64,000 bases of DNA, taken from the NCBI RefSeq assembly GCF_028464145.1, contig NZ_JAQPCG010000008.1:186001-250000 (forward strand). The letters run 5' to 3'. This document shows positions 18,780 through 29,200 of the stretch, piece by piece; the stretch's first letter is position 1; each line of letters opens with the position of its first letter. This stretch comes from Maribacter sp. PR1. Its GTDB lineage: Bacteria > Bacteroidota > Bacteroidia > Flavobacteriales > Flavobacteriaceae. A program made the translations under genes and the position numbers. A model generated the notes under the pieces. The model did not search any database and had not been told where the DNA came from. It saw only the letters and a list, made by a program, of their open reading frames with translations.

Positions 18780-21518
18780 GTGAGAAGAATAGCGTCATTA
18801 TTAAATCTACTCTACCTACCATATTGCCTACTGTTATGTCTTTCCGTCAATGCTCAATTAGGCCTTGAAAAATGTTCTTTAAAAACTTATGAAGAACTTC
18901 GTGACATGGGCTATGAGCCGGTAAGAGCGCATAATGCCGTTGGAGATGGTATTACTGATGATACCGCTGCCATCCAAGAAGCCATAAATACAGCAAATGC
19001 CAGTAGAAAAGCGGTCTATTTTCATCCAGGCACCTATTTGGTATCCAAAACGCTGATTGTTGAGCAGGATCTGTTCGTGAGTGGTTTTGGATTTACTAAT
19101 GAGAACAATAATATGACCCGATACGGAAATAAGCTGGTGGGTTCGTATTGCGGAAATGAGAAACCGGTCATTAAACTTCAGGATAATCTGCAAGCAGCAA
19201 GTTCAATCAACGTGGATGATCCTTTTTCCGTTATTAAATTGTTCAGGAGAAATGCTTCAGATCCCACCAATCCGAACAGTAGGGATGACAGTAGATCATG
19301 GAATACCTCGATCCATAACTTAACGATAGATTTAGGAACAAATAACCCAGGAGCAGTTGGCATAAACCAACAAGGCGCAGAAGGTTGCTCATCCCAAGAA
19401 GTAACAATATTGGCAAATGATAGTTTTGCGGGTTTTTATAACTTAAACAGCTCAGGTGGCTATACTTACAATGTTGAAGTTATCGGAGGAAATCATGGAA
19501 TTTATTTGAATAGTAGTAGAGGCGGCTCAGTACTTGTAGTAGGTCTAAAATTAAGCGGTCAAAAAGCCTCCCCTATTGCGGTAACCAATTATGTTCCTTT
19601 TGGTCTTGTTGGTTTTGACATCACATGTAATCAAGGAGGTGTTATATCCCATATAAATGGAGGAAAACTTACTTATTCAAACTCCAGTCATGATGCCGCA
19701 ACTCAAATATATTTGATTGATGGAAAAATAAATATTTCTGAAGAAGGTACTGATGCCATTATCGATAACAATGACCGCTCAATTTACTTAAAAAATATCT
19801 ATACGAAAGGAAGAACAAACATTCATACATATGCAACTCATATTGATAATCCGGCCCCATTGGGCAAATTAACCGCATCAAATGCATCAAATTGGTCTTT
19901 AATCAATGAATATTCTTTTACTCCTGGATTATATAAGGAAAAAGGACATCTTTTACAAGGGCTAAACACCAACAACTCTTTTTATTCAAGCGATCTTTAC
20001 GATCCATCCATCGATATAAGTAACTATTTATTTTCACCCTCTGAGAATATTATAGTTTCAACTGAGGCAGACCCTCCTTCAGATTTAATTTCAATACACA
20101 CCCACGATATCGGATTATTAAATCCTGAAGGAAATAATATCGTCTCGGTTATTGACTATGGGGCTAACCCAAATGATAATGTAGATGATGCCCAAAGCAT
20201 ACAAGAGGCAATAGACGCTGCAGGAGATAATGGAATTGTTTTTTTACCTGCGGGCGAGCTTTATGATGATAATGGAACAGAGCGCTTAGGCTACTACAAA
20301 ATCAATCAAACTATTAAACTGAAAAGAAACACTATTTTATTTGGCGTATCAAGATACAATTCTGTTCTAGCTGCGAACGATTGGTCAAATCCGTCAGAAA
20401 ACTCGCCTGTCATATCCTCTATAAACGATGCCAATGCGGCCCCAGTTATTGCCGATTTTAAAATTATTATACCACCTGTTGCCGCAACCGGTAATTACAA
20501 TGGTATAATCCCTGAATTTGAAAACCATATTTACAGCATTTTATGGCAATCGGGTGAACATTCAATTTATAAAGATGTTTTTACCCAAAATATGTACGGC
20601 CCTCTTGGAGATAGAAAAGTACATATTATATCTGGAAATGGTGGTGGAAAATGGTACGGTATTACTCAAGCTGGATCATATCCTCCATGTGCCGTAAACC
20701 CGGGGAACTGTAATAACTCAACTGCAAACAATTCGTTTTTAGACAGCAATGGCAATTATGTGTCACATCCTGATAGCAGAAAAATGCTTGTTGAAGGCAC
20801 ATCGCAAAAACTAAGCTTTTATCCTTATCACTGCCAGCATGACACTCCTGTTAATGGCGCCCTATGGGAAATTAAAGATGCCTCTAATGTAAACGTATAT
20901 GGAATTAAATCTGAAATGGGAAGTATTCCTGAACGTATGATGGCTATTATCAGGGACAATCCTTCCAATCTGGTTCCTGTTTGGTTATTTATAAAAAACT
21001 CAAGTAATATATCCCTTGTCGGTCATGAAGGTCTTAGTCAAACTGCCCAAGACCGAGGCTTAATTGAAATTACCGAAGATTCATATAATATAACCATAGC
21101 ATCAATGGGAAGAAGAGGTGCGGGCCTGCTTCCAAACAATACAGAATTAAATCAAGATTCATGGTATTTTGTAAAAGAGACAACCCAAGAAAACTTCATA
21201 AGCAAAGTTACGGCCCAAGGTTTTCTATCTCTTTTTAAAAGCGGAAAGATAGAACCTTCGTCCAATAATGAAGATACAACGGATTCAGGCACCATTACAA
21301 TAGTGCCAAACCCGGCCAAGGATTCTTTGAACATTAGTTCTGGGATCGTTGAAATTGACAGTATATCTATTTTTAATCTATCAGGTCAACAAGTGTTGAC
21401 CAAAAAAGTCAACTCTTTAGAAACAACGTTAAGTTTGGCGGGAATTAGTTCTGGTATGTATGTGGTAAAAGTCTATACCAAAGATGGTTCAAAAGGATTT
21501 AAAGTTGTTAAAAAATAA
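18780..21518 (+). CDS. Secreted double parallel-beta-helix protein with T9SS sorting domain
   Basis: The start is GTG at 18780 (MRRIASLL), giving a signal peptide that ends near SVNAQ. Two pectate-lyase-3-like beta-helix entry motifs are visible. The first is near residues 30-80 (NAVGDGITDDTAAIQEAI, FHPGTYLV); the second is near 455-520 (DYGANPNDNVDDAQS, VFLPAGE). The last 85 residues form a type A T9SS C-terminal domain (VPNPAKDSLNI, ISSGMYVVKV, GFKVVKK), so it should be exported across the outer membrane. Beta-helix proteins of this kind include lyases, GH55-like and GH28-like hydrolases; no catalytic residues can be assigned. It is the only recognised T9SS substrate in the locus and could be its endo-acting or polymer-binding protein. 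Confidence 0.8.
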   Translation: MRRIASLLNLLYLPYCLLLCLSVNAQLGLEKCSLKTYEELRDMGYEPVRAHNAVGDGITDDTAAIQEAINTANASRKAVYFHPGTYLVSKTLIVEQDLFVSGFGFTNENNNMTRYGNKLVGSYCGNEKPVIKLQDNLQAASSINVDDPFSVIKLFRRNASDPTNPNSRDDSRSWNTSIHNLTIDLGTNNPGAVGINQQGAEGCSSQEVTILANDSFAGFYNLNSSGGYTYNVEVIGGNHGIYLNSSRGGSVLVVGLKLSGQKASPIAVTNYVPFGLVGFDITCNQGGVISHINGGKLTYSNSSHDAATQIYLIDGKINISEEGTDAIIDNNDRSIYLKNIYTKGRTNIHTYATHIDNPAPLGKLTASNASNWSLINEYSFTPGLYKEKGHLLQGLNTNNSFYSSDLYDPSIDISNYLFSPSENIIVSTEADPPSDLISIHTHDIGLLNPEGNNIVSVIDYGANPNDNVDDAQSIQEAIDAAGDNGIVFLPAGELYDDNGTERLGYYKINQTIKLKRNTILFGVSRYNSVLAANDWSNPSENSPVISSINDANAAPVIADFKIIIPPVAATGNYNGIIPEFENHIYSILWQSGEHSIYKDVFTQNMYGPLGDRKVHIISGNGGGKWYGITQAGSYPPCAVNPGNCNNSTANNSFLDSNGNYVSHPDSRKMLVEGTSQKLSFYPYHCQHDTPVNGALWEIKDASNVNVYGIKSEMGSIPERMMAIIRDNPSNLVPVWLFIKNSSNISLVGHEGLSQTAQDRGLIEITEDSYNITIASMGRRGAGLLPNNTELNQDSWYFVKETTQENFISKVTAQGFLSLFKSGKIEPSSNNEDTTDSGTITIVPNPAKDSLNISSGIVEIDSISIFNLSGQQVLTKKVNSLETTLSLAGISSGMYVVKVYTKDGSKGFKVVKK

Positions 21519-22131
21519 ATAGGGAACTTCACTAATTTAAGCTTATTCGTACTGGACACAATTTAACCTGACAGTTGTTTTAGAGAAAGTTACAAAAAGG
21601 GGAAAGCCACAAAATAATTCAAAAAAATGCGACTTTTAATTTGAAGTAACTTCAATTTTTTGAAATTATCCTAAAAATAAATTTAAAAATTCTTAGCTTT
21701 CTTAACTCGTCGTTCCTTACGAATCCTCTAAGTACTTGGTATACAGAGTTATATTTGATAGAAAACCATGTTTTCGGTGGTCTAAGATTGTTCGGGGGTG
21801 AGAACGACTTTCCACTCTTCTTCAGTTTTTTCCTCCCTTCCGTCCGGGGTAGGATTTCCGAGGTTTGTAAAACGGATGACATCCGCCCACGTCAATATGC
21901 TGTTATTGTCGCTTCTTTCCATAAAAATGTTTCGCTCAGTTTCAGGGCACAGCACCCGTAATGCATCCAGTTTACGATTAAATGTTTTCCCGATGGTTGG
22001 TCGTACGGCGGTATTTTTCAACATTACAAACATTTGGGCAAAAAGCCCCAGGCTTTTCCGTCGGCCTTAATTGATTATTTTTCCTGTTTCTTCGACCCTT
22101 TTATTGAAGGGAGAACCGACCTCTTTGTGTT
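21519..22131. other. 613-base spacer between the plus-strand and minus-strand arms of the glycan locus
   Basis: This is the convergent junction of the two transcription units. It is AT-rich near the beta-helix gene. The part from about 21.78 to 21.92 kb holds a minus-strand remnant of a methionine sulfoxide reductase gene, listed separately. No clear intrinsic terminator or complete gene was seen in the rest. Confidence 0.6.
21782..21919 (-). pseudogene. Fragment resembling the N-terminus of peptide-methionine (R)-S-oxide reductase (MsrB)
   Basis: The minus-strand frame encodes a stretch ending WADVIRFTNLGNP..D, EKTEEEWKVVLTPEQ and then a stop. This matches the region preceding the catalytic domain of flavobacterial MsrB proteins, where the text normally continues into a KGTE segment and a CxxC zinc site. 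Nothing resembling the catalytic Cys region follows. The frame is open further upstream to 22033, but that part does not look like MsrB. I read it as a decayed or recombined fragment left at the junction of two gene blocks. Identification rests on about 38 residues. Confidence 0.45.
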
Positions 22132-23079
22132 CTATTTTTCATCAGGCTCAAGCCGACTTTCCCATTTGTTATCTATATAATTCCACGAGATGTTGCCATT
22201 CTTCACGTGTATCACCATAAACCCTTCCTCATCATAATGGATACCGTCGTTCCTATTGTTCTTCCTTCTCCAACTAGGTCTTCCGGCAACTGACCCCCCC
22301 GTAATAAAACGGGTCTTATTTTGAAGGTTGATGTCCTCGATCCAATGCATATGACCTTGCAGTACCAATTTCAAATCAAGATCATTGAAAAGTTTTAAGA
22401 TTTCGTCACGGTTATAGATCCAAAGTTCATTGGGCACTTCTTTGACTTTGTTTTTGGGATACCGCTGGTTATAGGTTGAAATAAAGGGAATATGCGTAGA
22501 CAATACTATTGGAGTTTCAGTATCCAATTGGGCCAGGTCATCTTTCAGCCATTGTTTTTGTTCATCGTCAATAAGCCCGATATAGCGCTGGTCCTTTTCT
22601 TCGATGGAACACAGTGAGATAAAATGCCATCCTTTATGATCAAAAGAATAATATCTTTTGCCCAAATAGCGCTCGTACATCCCATATTTATAGTCCGGAT
22701 GATTCGTTTTGATGTCACTTTCCCTGTAAATCCCGAATAGTTCGTGGTTTCCTATGGTATTATAGACCGGTACATCAAACTTTTTGATGCTGGTGCTATA
22801 GGTGCGGAACAACGAGTCCGACCGATTAAAATTGCCTCTAAGGGCATCGTATACCAGATCACCTCCGGTAAGCACAAAATCAACATGGAGTTTGTTGACC
22901 GTATCGATCACTTTTTGAAACGCTTCCTGGGCCCCGCGTTCTGGTTGTAGGTGGATATCGGTCATAAAGACAAAGGAAAAACCTTCTTGATCTGCATAGG
23001 TAGAACCAACCAAATCTTCGCTTTGGGCCTTAATGCCCAAGCAAACGAACAACAACGCAATCCACAATACTGTTCTCAT
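22132..23079 (-). CDS. Secreted calcineurin-like metallophosphoesterase
   Basis: A 315-residue protein with a signal peptide (MRTVLWIALLFVCLGIKAQ). All five metallophosphoesterase motifs are in order: TDIHL (D41, H43), TGGDLVYD, IGNHE, STHIPF and LQGHMHW. These bind two metal ions and hydrolyse phosphate mono- or diesters. The enzyme should be periplasmic. Its gene begins 6 bases after the stop of the neighbouring larger phosphoesterase and the two are surely co-transcribed. Association with a SusC/SusD system could mean phosphate acquisition from the substrate or removal of a phosphate decoration; the sequence does not decide. Confidence 0.9.
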   Translation of the reverse strand: MRTVLWIALLFVCLGIKAQSEDLVGSTYADQEGFSFVFMTDIHLQPERGAQEAFQKVIDTVNKLHVDFVLTGGDLVYDALRGNFNRSDSLFRTYSTSIKKFDVPVYNTIGNHELFGIYRESDIKTNHPDYKYGMYERYLGKRYYSFDHKGWHFISLCSIEEKDQRYIGLIDDEQKQWLKDDLAQLDTETPIVLSTHIPFISTYNQRYPKNKVKEVPNELWIYNRDEILKLFNDLDLKLVLQGHMHWIEDINLQNKTRFITGGSVAGRPSWRRKNNRNDGIHYDEEGFMVIHVKNGNISWNYIDNKWESRLEPDEK

Positions 23080-23085
23080 CCTTTT

Positions 23086-24444
23086 TTACTGTTTTTTTCT
23101 TTGCAGGTATTCGGTTTTGTCGGCTTCATAGGTCTTGACCAACTCTTTGTCATATCTTTTTTCAAAGTCCTTGGTGGGCAAAAGGGATTCGGCGGGGAGG
23201 TCCACGGCTTCCTCGAACTGCATTTCGCCACTTGTATCCTTGGTAATGGTAAATGCATCGTACACTTCGCCCAGGACGGTCTTTGCCACATACTCCAATT
23301 TATTTTCCGAAACATATATTTCCTGATACAGTTGTATCGAGGTTCCTGCGCGCTCGACCCAGTCACTGAACTGTATCGCATTTTGATACGGACCGGCCAC
23401 CGACACCACATGAATCGGAAAGGCTGCATCCATGCTTCCCCTTGCATACAGATGTTCATGTCCCGTCAAGACCATCGGAACCTTGTACTTCTCCAACAGT
23501 GCCTTGATCTCGGGAAAACGGATATCGGGATTGCGGTTTCTTGCCAGCCCGGCCATGGCATGATGGAAGGTAACGAATACCCAATCGCCTTTAAATTCTT
23601 TGAGCGCCTTTTCCAACCAAACATAGGTCTCTTGCCATTGTGCTGGCGTTATTTTTGCGGAAGTGTCCAGGGAAATGACCCTGATATTATTATAATCCAC
23701 AAAGTACGTTTGCTCCTCTTGTCCGTCCGGGCCATTTTTGGAAAAGCAAAAGTTAAGATTCCATAATGGTGCAATTTCCTTGGTCTCTTTCGTCTCCCAT
23801 TTGTGCTCATGGTTACCTGGTGTGGCAATAATAGGTATATTTTGAAAAGCCCATCCCGCGGCCGGGAAAAATTCGTTCCAATTTTCTTTGTTCAATCCTC
23901 CTCTATGGATCAAGTCTCCTGCAAATAACATGAATTTGGCATCCGGATTGGCTAAAACGGCCTGTCTCAGCGTTCTGCTTCCCAAGGAATGGATGTAGCG
24001 TTGTACATCTCCGAAATACAAAAACTTGAAGGGTTCGTTTTGCCCGGTCGCGGTCTTAAATTCGGACCATTCGGACCATTGGTCCTTATGGCCTACCCGA
24101 TAGGAGTATTGGGTATTGGGCTGTAGATCCTGAAGATTTGCCGAATGATAATACCATAAACCGTCATCCGATGTATGGGATCGGGAGGTCGCTTCTATTT
24201 TCTTTATGCGTTCTTCAAAAAAAGGGGAAGCGGTCGCTTCCACATATTCTATATAGCTTTTGGGTTCGGTTGCCCGTGTCCTCCATGAAACGGCCTGACT
24301 GTTTTCCGGGGACGTTTCCCATGAAAGTTTAATGTGATGCGGCCATTGTTCCAAAAGACTATTGTCGTACTCCTCTTTTTTCTGCCCCTGGCAATGAAAG
24401 ACTAATATTGAAAAAGAGATGAATAATAACGTGTGTTTTTTCAT
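23086..24444 (-). CDS. Purple-acid-phosphatase-like metallophosphoesterase, exported
   Basis: A 452-residue exported protein. The hydrophobic N-terminus ends in FHCQGQ; C18 could be lipidated but the lipobox is poor. An N-terminal fibronectin-like domain (about 30-125; IKLSWETSPENSQAVSWRT, TQYSYRVG) precedes the catalytic domain, as in purple acid phosphatases. The metal motifs are LYFGDVQRY, FAGDLIHRGG, TPGNHEH, TFHHAMAG and LTGHEHLYARG. These enzymes hydrolyse phosphate esters with a two-metal centre. The gene is first of a pair with the smaller phosphoesterase, and lies downstream of susD on the same strand, separated by an inverted-repeat element. Confidence 0.9.
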   Translation of the reverse strand: MKKHTLLFISFSILVFHCQGQKKEEYDNSLLEQWPHHIKLSWETSPENSQAVSWRTRATEPKSYIEYVEATASPFFEERIKKIEATSRSHTSDDGLWYYHSANLQDLQPNTQYSYRVGHKDQWSEWSEFKTATGQNEPFKFLYFGDVQRYIHSLGSRTLRQAVLANPDAKFMLFAGDLIHRGGLNKENWNEFFPAAGWAFQNIPIIATPGNHEHKWETKETKEIAPLWNLNFCFSKNGPDGQEEQTYFVDYNNIRVISLDTSAKITPAQWQETYVWLEKALKEFKGDWVFVTFHHAMAGLARNRNPDIRFPEIKALLEKYKVPMVLTGHEHLYARGSMDAAFPIHVVSVAGPYQNAIQFSDWVERAGTSIQLYQEIYVSENKLEYVAKTVLGEVYDAFTITKDTSGEMQFEEAVDLPAESLLPTKDFEKRYDKELVKTYEADKTEYLQRKKQ

Positions 24445-24462
24445 TTTAACATAGAATTAAAA

Positions 24463-24548
24463 GAGGCTGTCTAAAAAGTTGGTTTTCGTCATTCCGGATT
24501 CGTTTTAAAATCCCAAATCACAGCTTTTAGAACTTTCCGGACAGCCTC
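24463..24548. repeat. 86-bp element with 18-nt imperfect terminal inverted repeats
   Basis: The left end GAGGCTGTCTAAAAAGTT and the reverse complement of the right end, GAGGCTGTCCGGAAAGTT, match at 15 of 18 positions. The element fills the spacer between the susD stop and the phosphoesterase start. It carries no gene. It could be a miniature inverted-repeat transposable element, since the end sequence looks like an insertion-sequence terminus, or a structured RNA that tunes expression of the phosphoesterases relative to susCD. Confidence 0.6.
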
Positions 24549-24556
24549 CGGTGTTT

Positions 24557-26218
24557 TTAGAATCCCGGATTTTGGGGCATTTCCTTCTCCAAGTTCGAAT
24601 CTATCACGGACTGTGGTATGGGCAGCAGTATGTCGCGTTGCGGATCAATGGTATCGGAACCACGGTTGTTGTACTTCATGGTACGTTCGGCCCACTTACC
24701 CGTTCTCAAAAGGGTATACCTTCTGGGCTCTTCGACCATGAGTTCCCTGGCGCGCTCATCCAGTATAAAATCAATATCGATATCCCCCGCCGTTATGTTG
24801 AAAGCATGACTTCTGGCCCTAAGAATGTTTATCGTGTTGGCCGCCGCCGCAGTATTCCCCAGCCTAAATTCCGCTTCTGCTTTTAGCAGGTAGGTATCCG
24901 CGGCCCGAAGGTAAATCTGGTCGTAAAACGATTCCCTGTTCCCGATGGGATCTATAGGATCGGCCCAATCGTATTTTCTGCTGAAAGGCCATTCTTCGAT
25001 ACCATTATGATCGTCGGTGATATCCTCGCTCCAATCCAAAAAGATCTTATCGCCGTAATTTGCCCCTTCCGGCAAATTATCGGCAGGATAGGGCGCATTC
25101 CCGGCCGCGTCCCGGTAGGTGAAGGCTTTTCGAATGGCGTATTCGGAAAATCTGTCATCATTGGGGTCGTCAAAATTATCCAAGGCCCATTTGGTCAATG
25201 AAGATCGGCCGTTTCCATATCCGCCCCTGTCGGCGGTCACGGTCAGGTCCAGGTCACCGCTTCGATATCGAGACGTATGGTGCATGGCCATAATAGGGTA
25301 TTCCCCACCACCCAGGACATTATTTTTGAACTGGAATACCCATAGGGCTTCGGAGTTTCCTTCTTCGCGGTTGGTGTTCCCGGCCTTGAACATGTCCATA
25401 AAAGCAACGCCATCCTGATCCGCCTGTACGCCATAGCGTTGGGTAATCAGTGCATATGCCGGGTTGTTGACCACTTTGTCCGACCAAAACAGTGTACTAT
25501 CCGGTTTGTTCAATGTCAGGTATATTTCCGCTAGGTAGTGTTGCACGGCCCCTTTGGTGATTCTACCTGTCAGGGAGCCTTCTTCGGGTATGATGGGCTC
25601 TGCAAAAAGCAGGTCTTTAACAACCTGTCGCCTTACTTCTTCCACGGGGGTCCGTTCCCAATCCGTCCTGATAATTCCGTCACTTGATGGGTTGAGGTTC
25701 AGCGGAACGTCACCCCAAAGATATGAGAGGTGACGATAGGCGAATGCCCTAGCCACTCTTGCTTCGGCGAGGATCAGGTCTTTGTTTTCCATTTCACTAA
25801 GCTCGTTTCCACTCCAATCGATATCACTTCTTTCTTCAACATTTTTGATGATTTCATTGGAGGAGTTGACGATCTCATACAACCAAAGAAAGACCCCTTC
25901 ATATACATCATAATCTGGCTTGTTCCTCTCGTTCCAATCCACAGATACACGGGAAACTCCGTTGCCACTGTGGTTGGCCGCGAACATGTCGGTACCGGAC
26001 ATGGTCACATCCGTTATAAGGGAAGAACTGGCGTTCAATCCTTCCCGTTCATAGCGCATCAGGGAATAAAGACCATTTATTCCCGCTTCCAACCCAGATA
26101 AATCAGAATACAAATTCTCTGCATATATCACATTGGGCGGATTTTCGTCCAATAGATCATCGCTGCAACTGCTTATAAGAATTACAGTGCTAAAAAGGCA
26201 TATTATTACTTTTCTCAT
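24557..26218 (-). CDS. SusD/RagB-family glycan-binding lipoprotein
   Basis: A complete 553-residue SusD protein with a lipoprotein signal (lipobox LISSC, then SDDLLDENPP). The tetratricopeptide-like helices (ARAFAYRHLSYLWGDVPL, AVQHYLAEIYLTL, TYLLKAEAEFRLG) and the C-terminal ILDERARELMVEEPRRYTLLRTGKW and NPGF signatures are all present. It would sit on the outer membrane and hand oligosaccharides to the adjacent SusC transporter. Its start is 14 bases after the susC stop, the standard susCD arrangement. The pair follows FecR and an ECF sigma factor on the same strand, suggesting substrate-induced control through that pathway. Confidence 0.96.
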   Translation of the reverse strand: MRKVIICLFSTVILISSCSDDLLDENPPNVIYAENLYSDLSGLEAGINGLYSLMRYEREGLNASSSLITDVTMSGTDMFAANHSGNGVSRVSVDWNERNKPDYDVYEGVFLWLYEIVNSSNEIIKNVEERSDIDWSGNELSEMENKDLILAEARVARAFAYRHLSYLWGDVPLNLNPSSDGIIRTDWERTPVEEVRRQVVKDLLFAEPIIPEEGSLTGRITKGAVQHYLAEIYLTLNKPDSTLFWSDKVVNNPAYALITQRYGVQADQDGVAFMDMFKAGNTNREEGNSEALWVFQFKNNVLGGGEYPIMAMHHTSRYRSGDLDLTVTADRGGYGNGRSSLTKWALDNFDDPNDDRFSEYAIRKAFTYRDAAGNAPYPADNLPEGANYGDKIFLDWSEDITDDHNGIEEWPFSRKYDWADPIDPIGNRESFYDQIYLRAADTYLLKAEAEFRLGNTAAAANTINILRARSHAFNITAGDIDIDFILDERARELMVEEPRRYTLLRTGKWAERTMKYNNRGSDTIDPQRDILLPIPQSVIDSNLEKEMPQNPGF

Positions 26219-26232
26219 TTTATTTTTTTTAC

Positions 26233-29200
26233 TTAAAATCCTAGTGTTAATCCAAGGGTCAACTCTCGTTGTAGCGGAAGGATTCCCGCCTGGCTACTTG
26301 GAAGTTCCAGTTCGGGGTCTCCGGCGGTCCAATCCGTTATGGTGAGCAAATTTCTGCCGGAGGCAAACAGTTGAAGTTTATCCAGTTTTATTTTGGACAG
26401 AACTTTCTCCGGAAAATTATAGGAGAGGGTCACATCCTTCAACCTAATAAAACTGGCATCCTCATAGATGGAGCCCCCTCTTACCTCATCGTTGTTCCTA
26501 AAATATTCGTTGGTGGGGTTATCGGGTGTCCACCAGTTCTTTTTTAGTACATTCCGTCTGATTTCAGCGGCCGTATTGTCCCTCAACAGGTTGTTGTGCC
26601 TGGTCGCCCCATGCGATCCGATGAAGAATATTTCCAGGCCTAAATTCTTATATTGAAAGGCGTTGCTTAGGCCCCATGTGTACTTAGGATCTCGCTGCCC
26701 TATGATCTGACGGTCTTTGTCATCCAGCACCCCGTTATCATCCACGTCCTCTATCTTGGCATCACCGGGCACCCTATCATATACGGCGGCGGCTTCCTCT
26801 TCCCCCAATTGCCAAACCCCGATCATCTTTTGGTCAAAGTTGACACGTATGGGTTCCCCCACGAACCAGGCATTGGCCAAATCATTGATTTCTTCCCCGT
26901 CTTCCTGGAGATAACCGTATAGGGAAACTATCTTATTTTTGTTGGTGGCAAAGTTTCCCGATATCTTCCAATTGAAGTCTTGGGTCACCCAGGGGACAAC
27001 GGATAGGGAAAGTTCCAGTCCACGGGTTTGTGTTTCCCCAATGTTCTGGGTCACTTGGTTTATTCCATGAACGGAAGAGATGGTCCTGTTCAACAACAAA
27101 TCGGAAGTATTGGTTTCGTATAGGTTCACATCGCCAAAGATCCTGTTATTGAAAAATCCAAAATCCAATCCTAAATTATAGGTTTCACTGGACTCCCATC
27201 CCAAATCTTTGTCCCCAATGACACTTGGAACATAGCCTACCAAGGATTGTTCTCCAGACAAGGTGTTCCTGTCCCGCAACCTGGTGATCGATGAATAGGG
27301 GTCGACGGCCTGGTTTCCATTGATGCCCCACGATAACCTTAATTTTAATTGGTTTATGGTGGTCGAATTTTCCAAGAAAGGTTCCCTTGAAATGTTCCAG
27401 CCCAAGGCGACCGATGGAAAAATACCCCATTTGTTATCCGGTCCGAAACCTGAAAAACCATCCCGCCTTCCGGTCAACGTCAACAAATAGGTGTTGTTGA
27501 ACGAATAGTTGAGGCGCAACATTTGTGAGATGAGCGCGGTACGTTGGTAATCGTTTTGGGACTCTATGGAAGAGGCTTGGGAAATTCCAAAATAGGTGAA
27601 TTCGTCGTTGGGAAAATTGATCGCTGTGAGTTCCTCAAAATATTGCTCGTTCTCCTCATAACTATAGACCCCTGTTACGAAAACATTGTGTTTGCCAAAC
27701 TCCTTGTTGTAGGTGAGGATGTTTTCAACTACATTATTTTTAAATTCCGTACTGGAAAGATATGCATAGCCCGAGTTGGCTATTCCCACCACGGTGTTGC
27801 TTCCGGCATAAGTCTTCCGTTCGGACCACCTTCTTCTTATACCTGTGTTCAATCTATAATTGAGCCCTTTCAAAAATGGGAAGGTTACATTGATATAGTT
27901 GTTCGATACGATTTGATTGGAATAATCCTCATCCTCGTAATTTTCGGCCTCCAAAGGGTTTTCATCAGGGAATTCCGGCCATGGGAATAGATTGATGTCC
28001 CCATTTTCATCAAAAGGGTTGGCCAGAAGCGGGTTGATCTCAAAAACGGCTTCGTAGTCAATATTGTATCCGCCCCGATCATCATAGGTGAACTGGCTTC
28101 GGGTTCCAAAATCCAACCAATCCGTAATCTTGGTATCGATGTTCACCCTACCGGAGATTCTTTGGTACTGGTCGGTAACGGACAGCCCCTGCACATCCAA
28201 GAAATTGCCTCCAATGTAGTATTTGGTGTTGTCGCTTCCACCGGTCATGGAAATGTTATGGGATTGGGTGTAACCGGTTCTAAGGGACAGGTCTATCCAA
28301 TCCGTTTCCAGTCCAGCTTCATAATTTGCAATTTCCGTGTCCGTCAATAATTCAGCGTTTCGGGTGGATTTGAAATCATAAAATTCCCTACCTGTTAAGA
28401 AAACTGGAAGATTGATAGGTTCCTGGATCCCATACTTCCCTTGATAATTGATCTTTGTTTTTCCTTTTACGCCGGCCTTGGTCGTGACCAAAATGACACC
28501 ATTGGAACCCCTGGAGCCATAAATAGCGGATGCAGAGGCATCTTTTAATACTTCCAATGAGGCGATATCGTTAACGCTGATATCGTTCAGATCGCCATAG
28601 TAGGGCACCCCGTCCAAAACAATAAGAGGATCGTTGCTGGCCAAAATGGAATTGCGGCCCCTTACTATAATCGTTTGCTCTCCCACGGCACCTGCCGTGG
28701 TTTGGCGGATGGTTACGCCGGGAAGGGCTCCTTGCAAAACTTGGGCGATGTTTCTGTTGGGAACCAGATCCAATCGTTCCTGGGCCACGGAAGTAACAGA
28801 TCCCGTTACATCGCTTTTTTTCTGTGTCCCGTAGCCGACCACCACCACTTCGTCCAACTTGGCATTATCGGGCAGTAGTTTTACGTTGATAATGGTCTGG
28901 TTTCCTACTTCGATCTCCTGGGTTACATACCCAACATATGAAAATTGCAGTATTGCATCGGGGTCATCTATGGTCAGGGAATAGTTGCCATCGAAATCCG
29001 TTGTGGTGCCCTGCGTAGTTCCTTTTACGGCCACCGTAGTTCCCAAAAGAGGGGTTCCGAATTCATCCACAACTTTCCCCGTAATGGCATATTGAAGTGG
29101 TTTGGACAAAACTCTCGGCTTACCGATACTATCAAGGTCTTTTTTTTCGGTCAGGAATATCTGTCGGTCTATAATGCTATAAGCGGTCGATGTATTTCCA

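Noticed and set aside
22951-23766. 271-codon plus-strand open frame across the phosphoesterase genes
   Set aside because: It is antisense to two genes with complete catalytic motifs, and its translation has no protein-like pattern; it is a shadow of their codon use.
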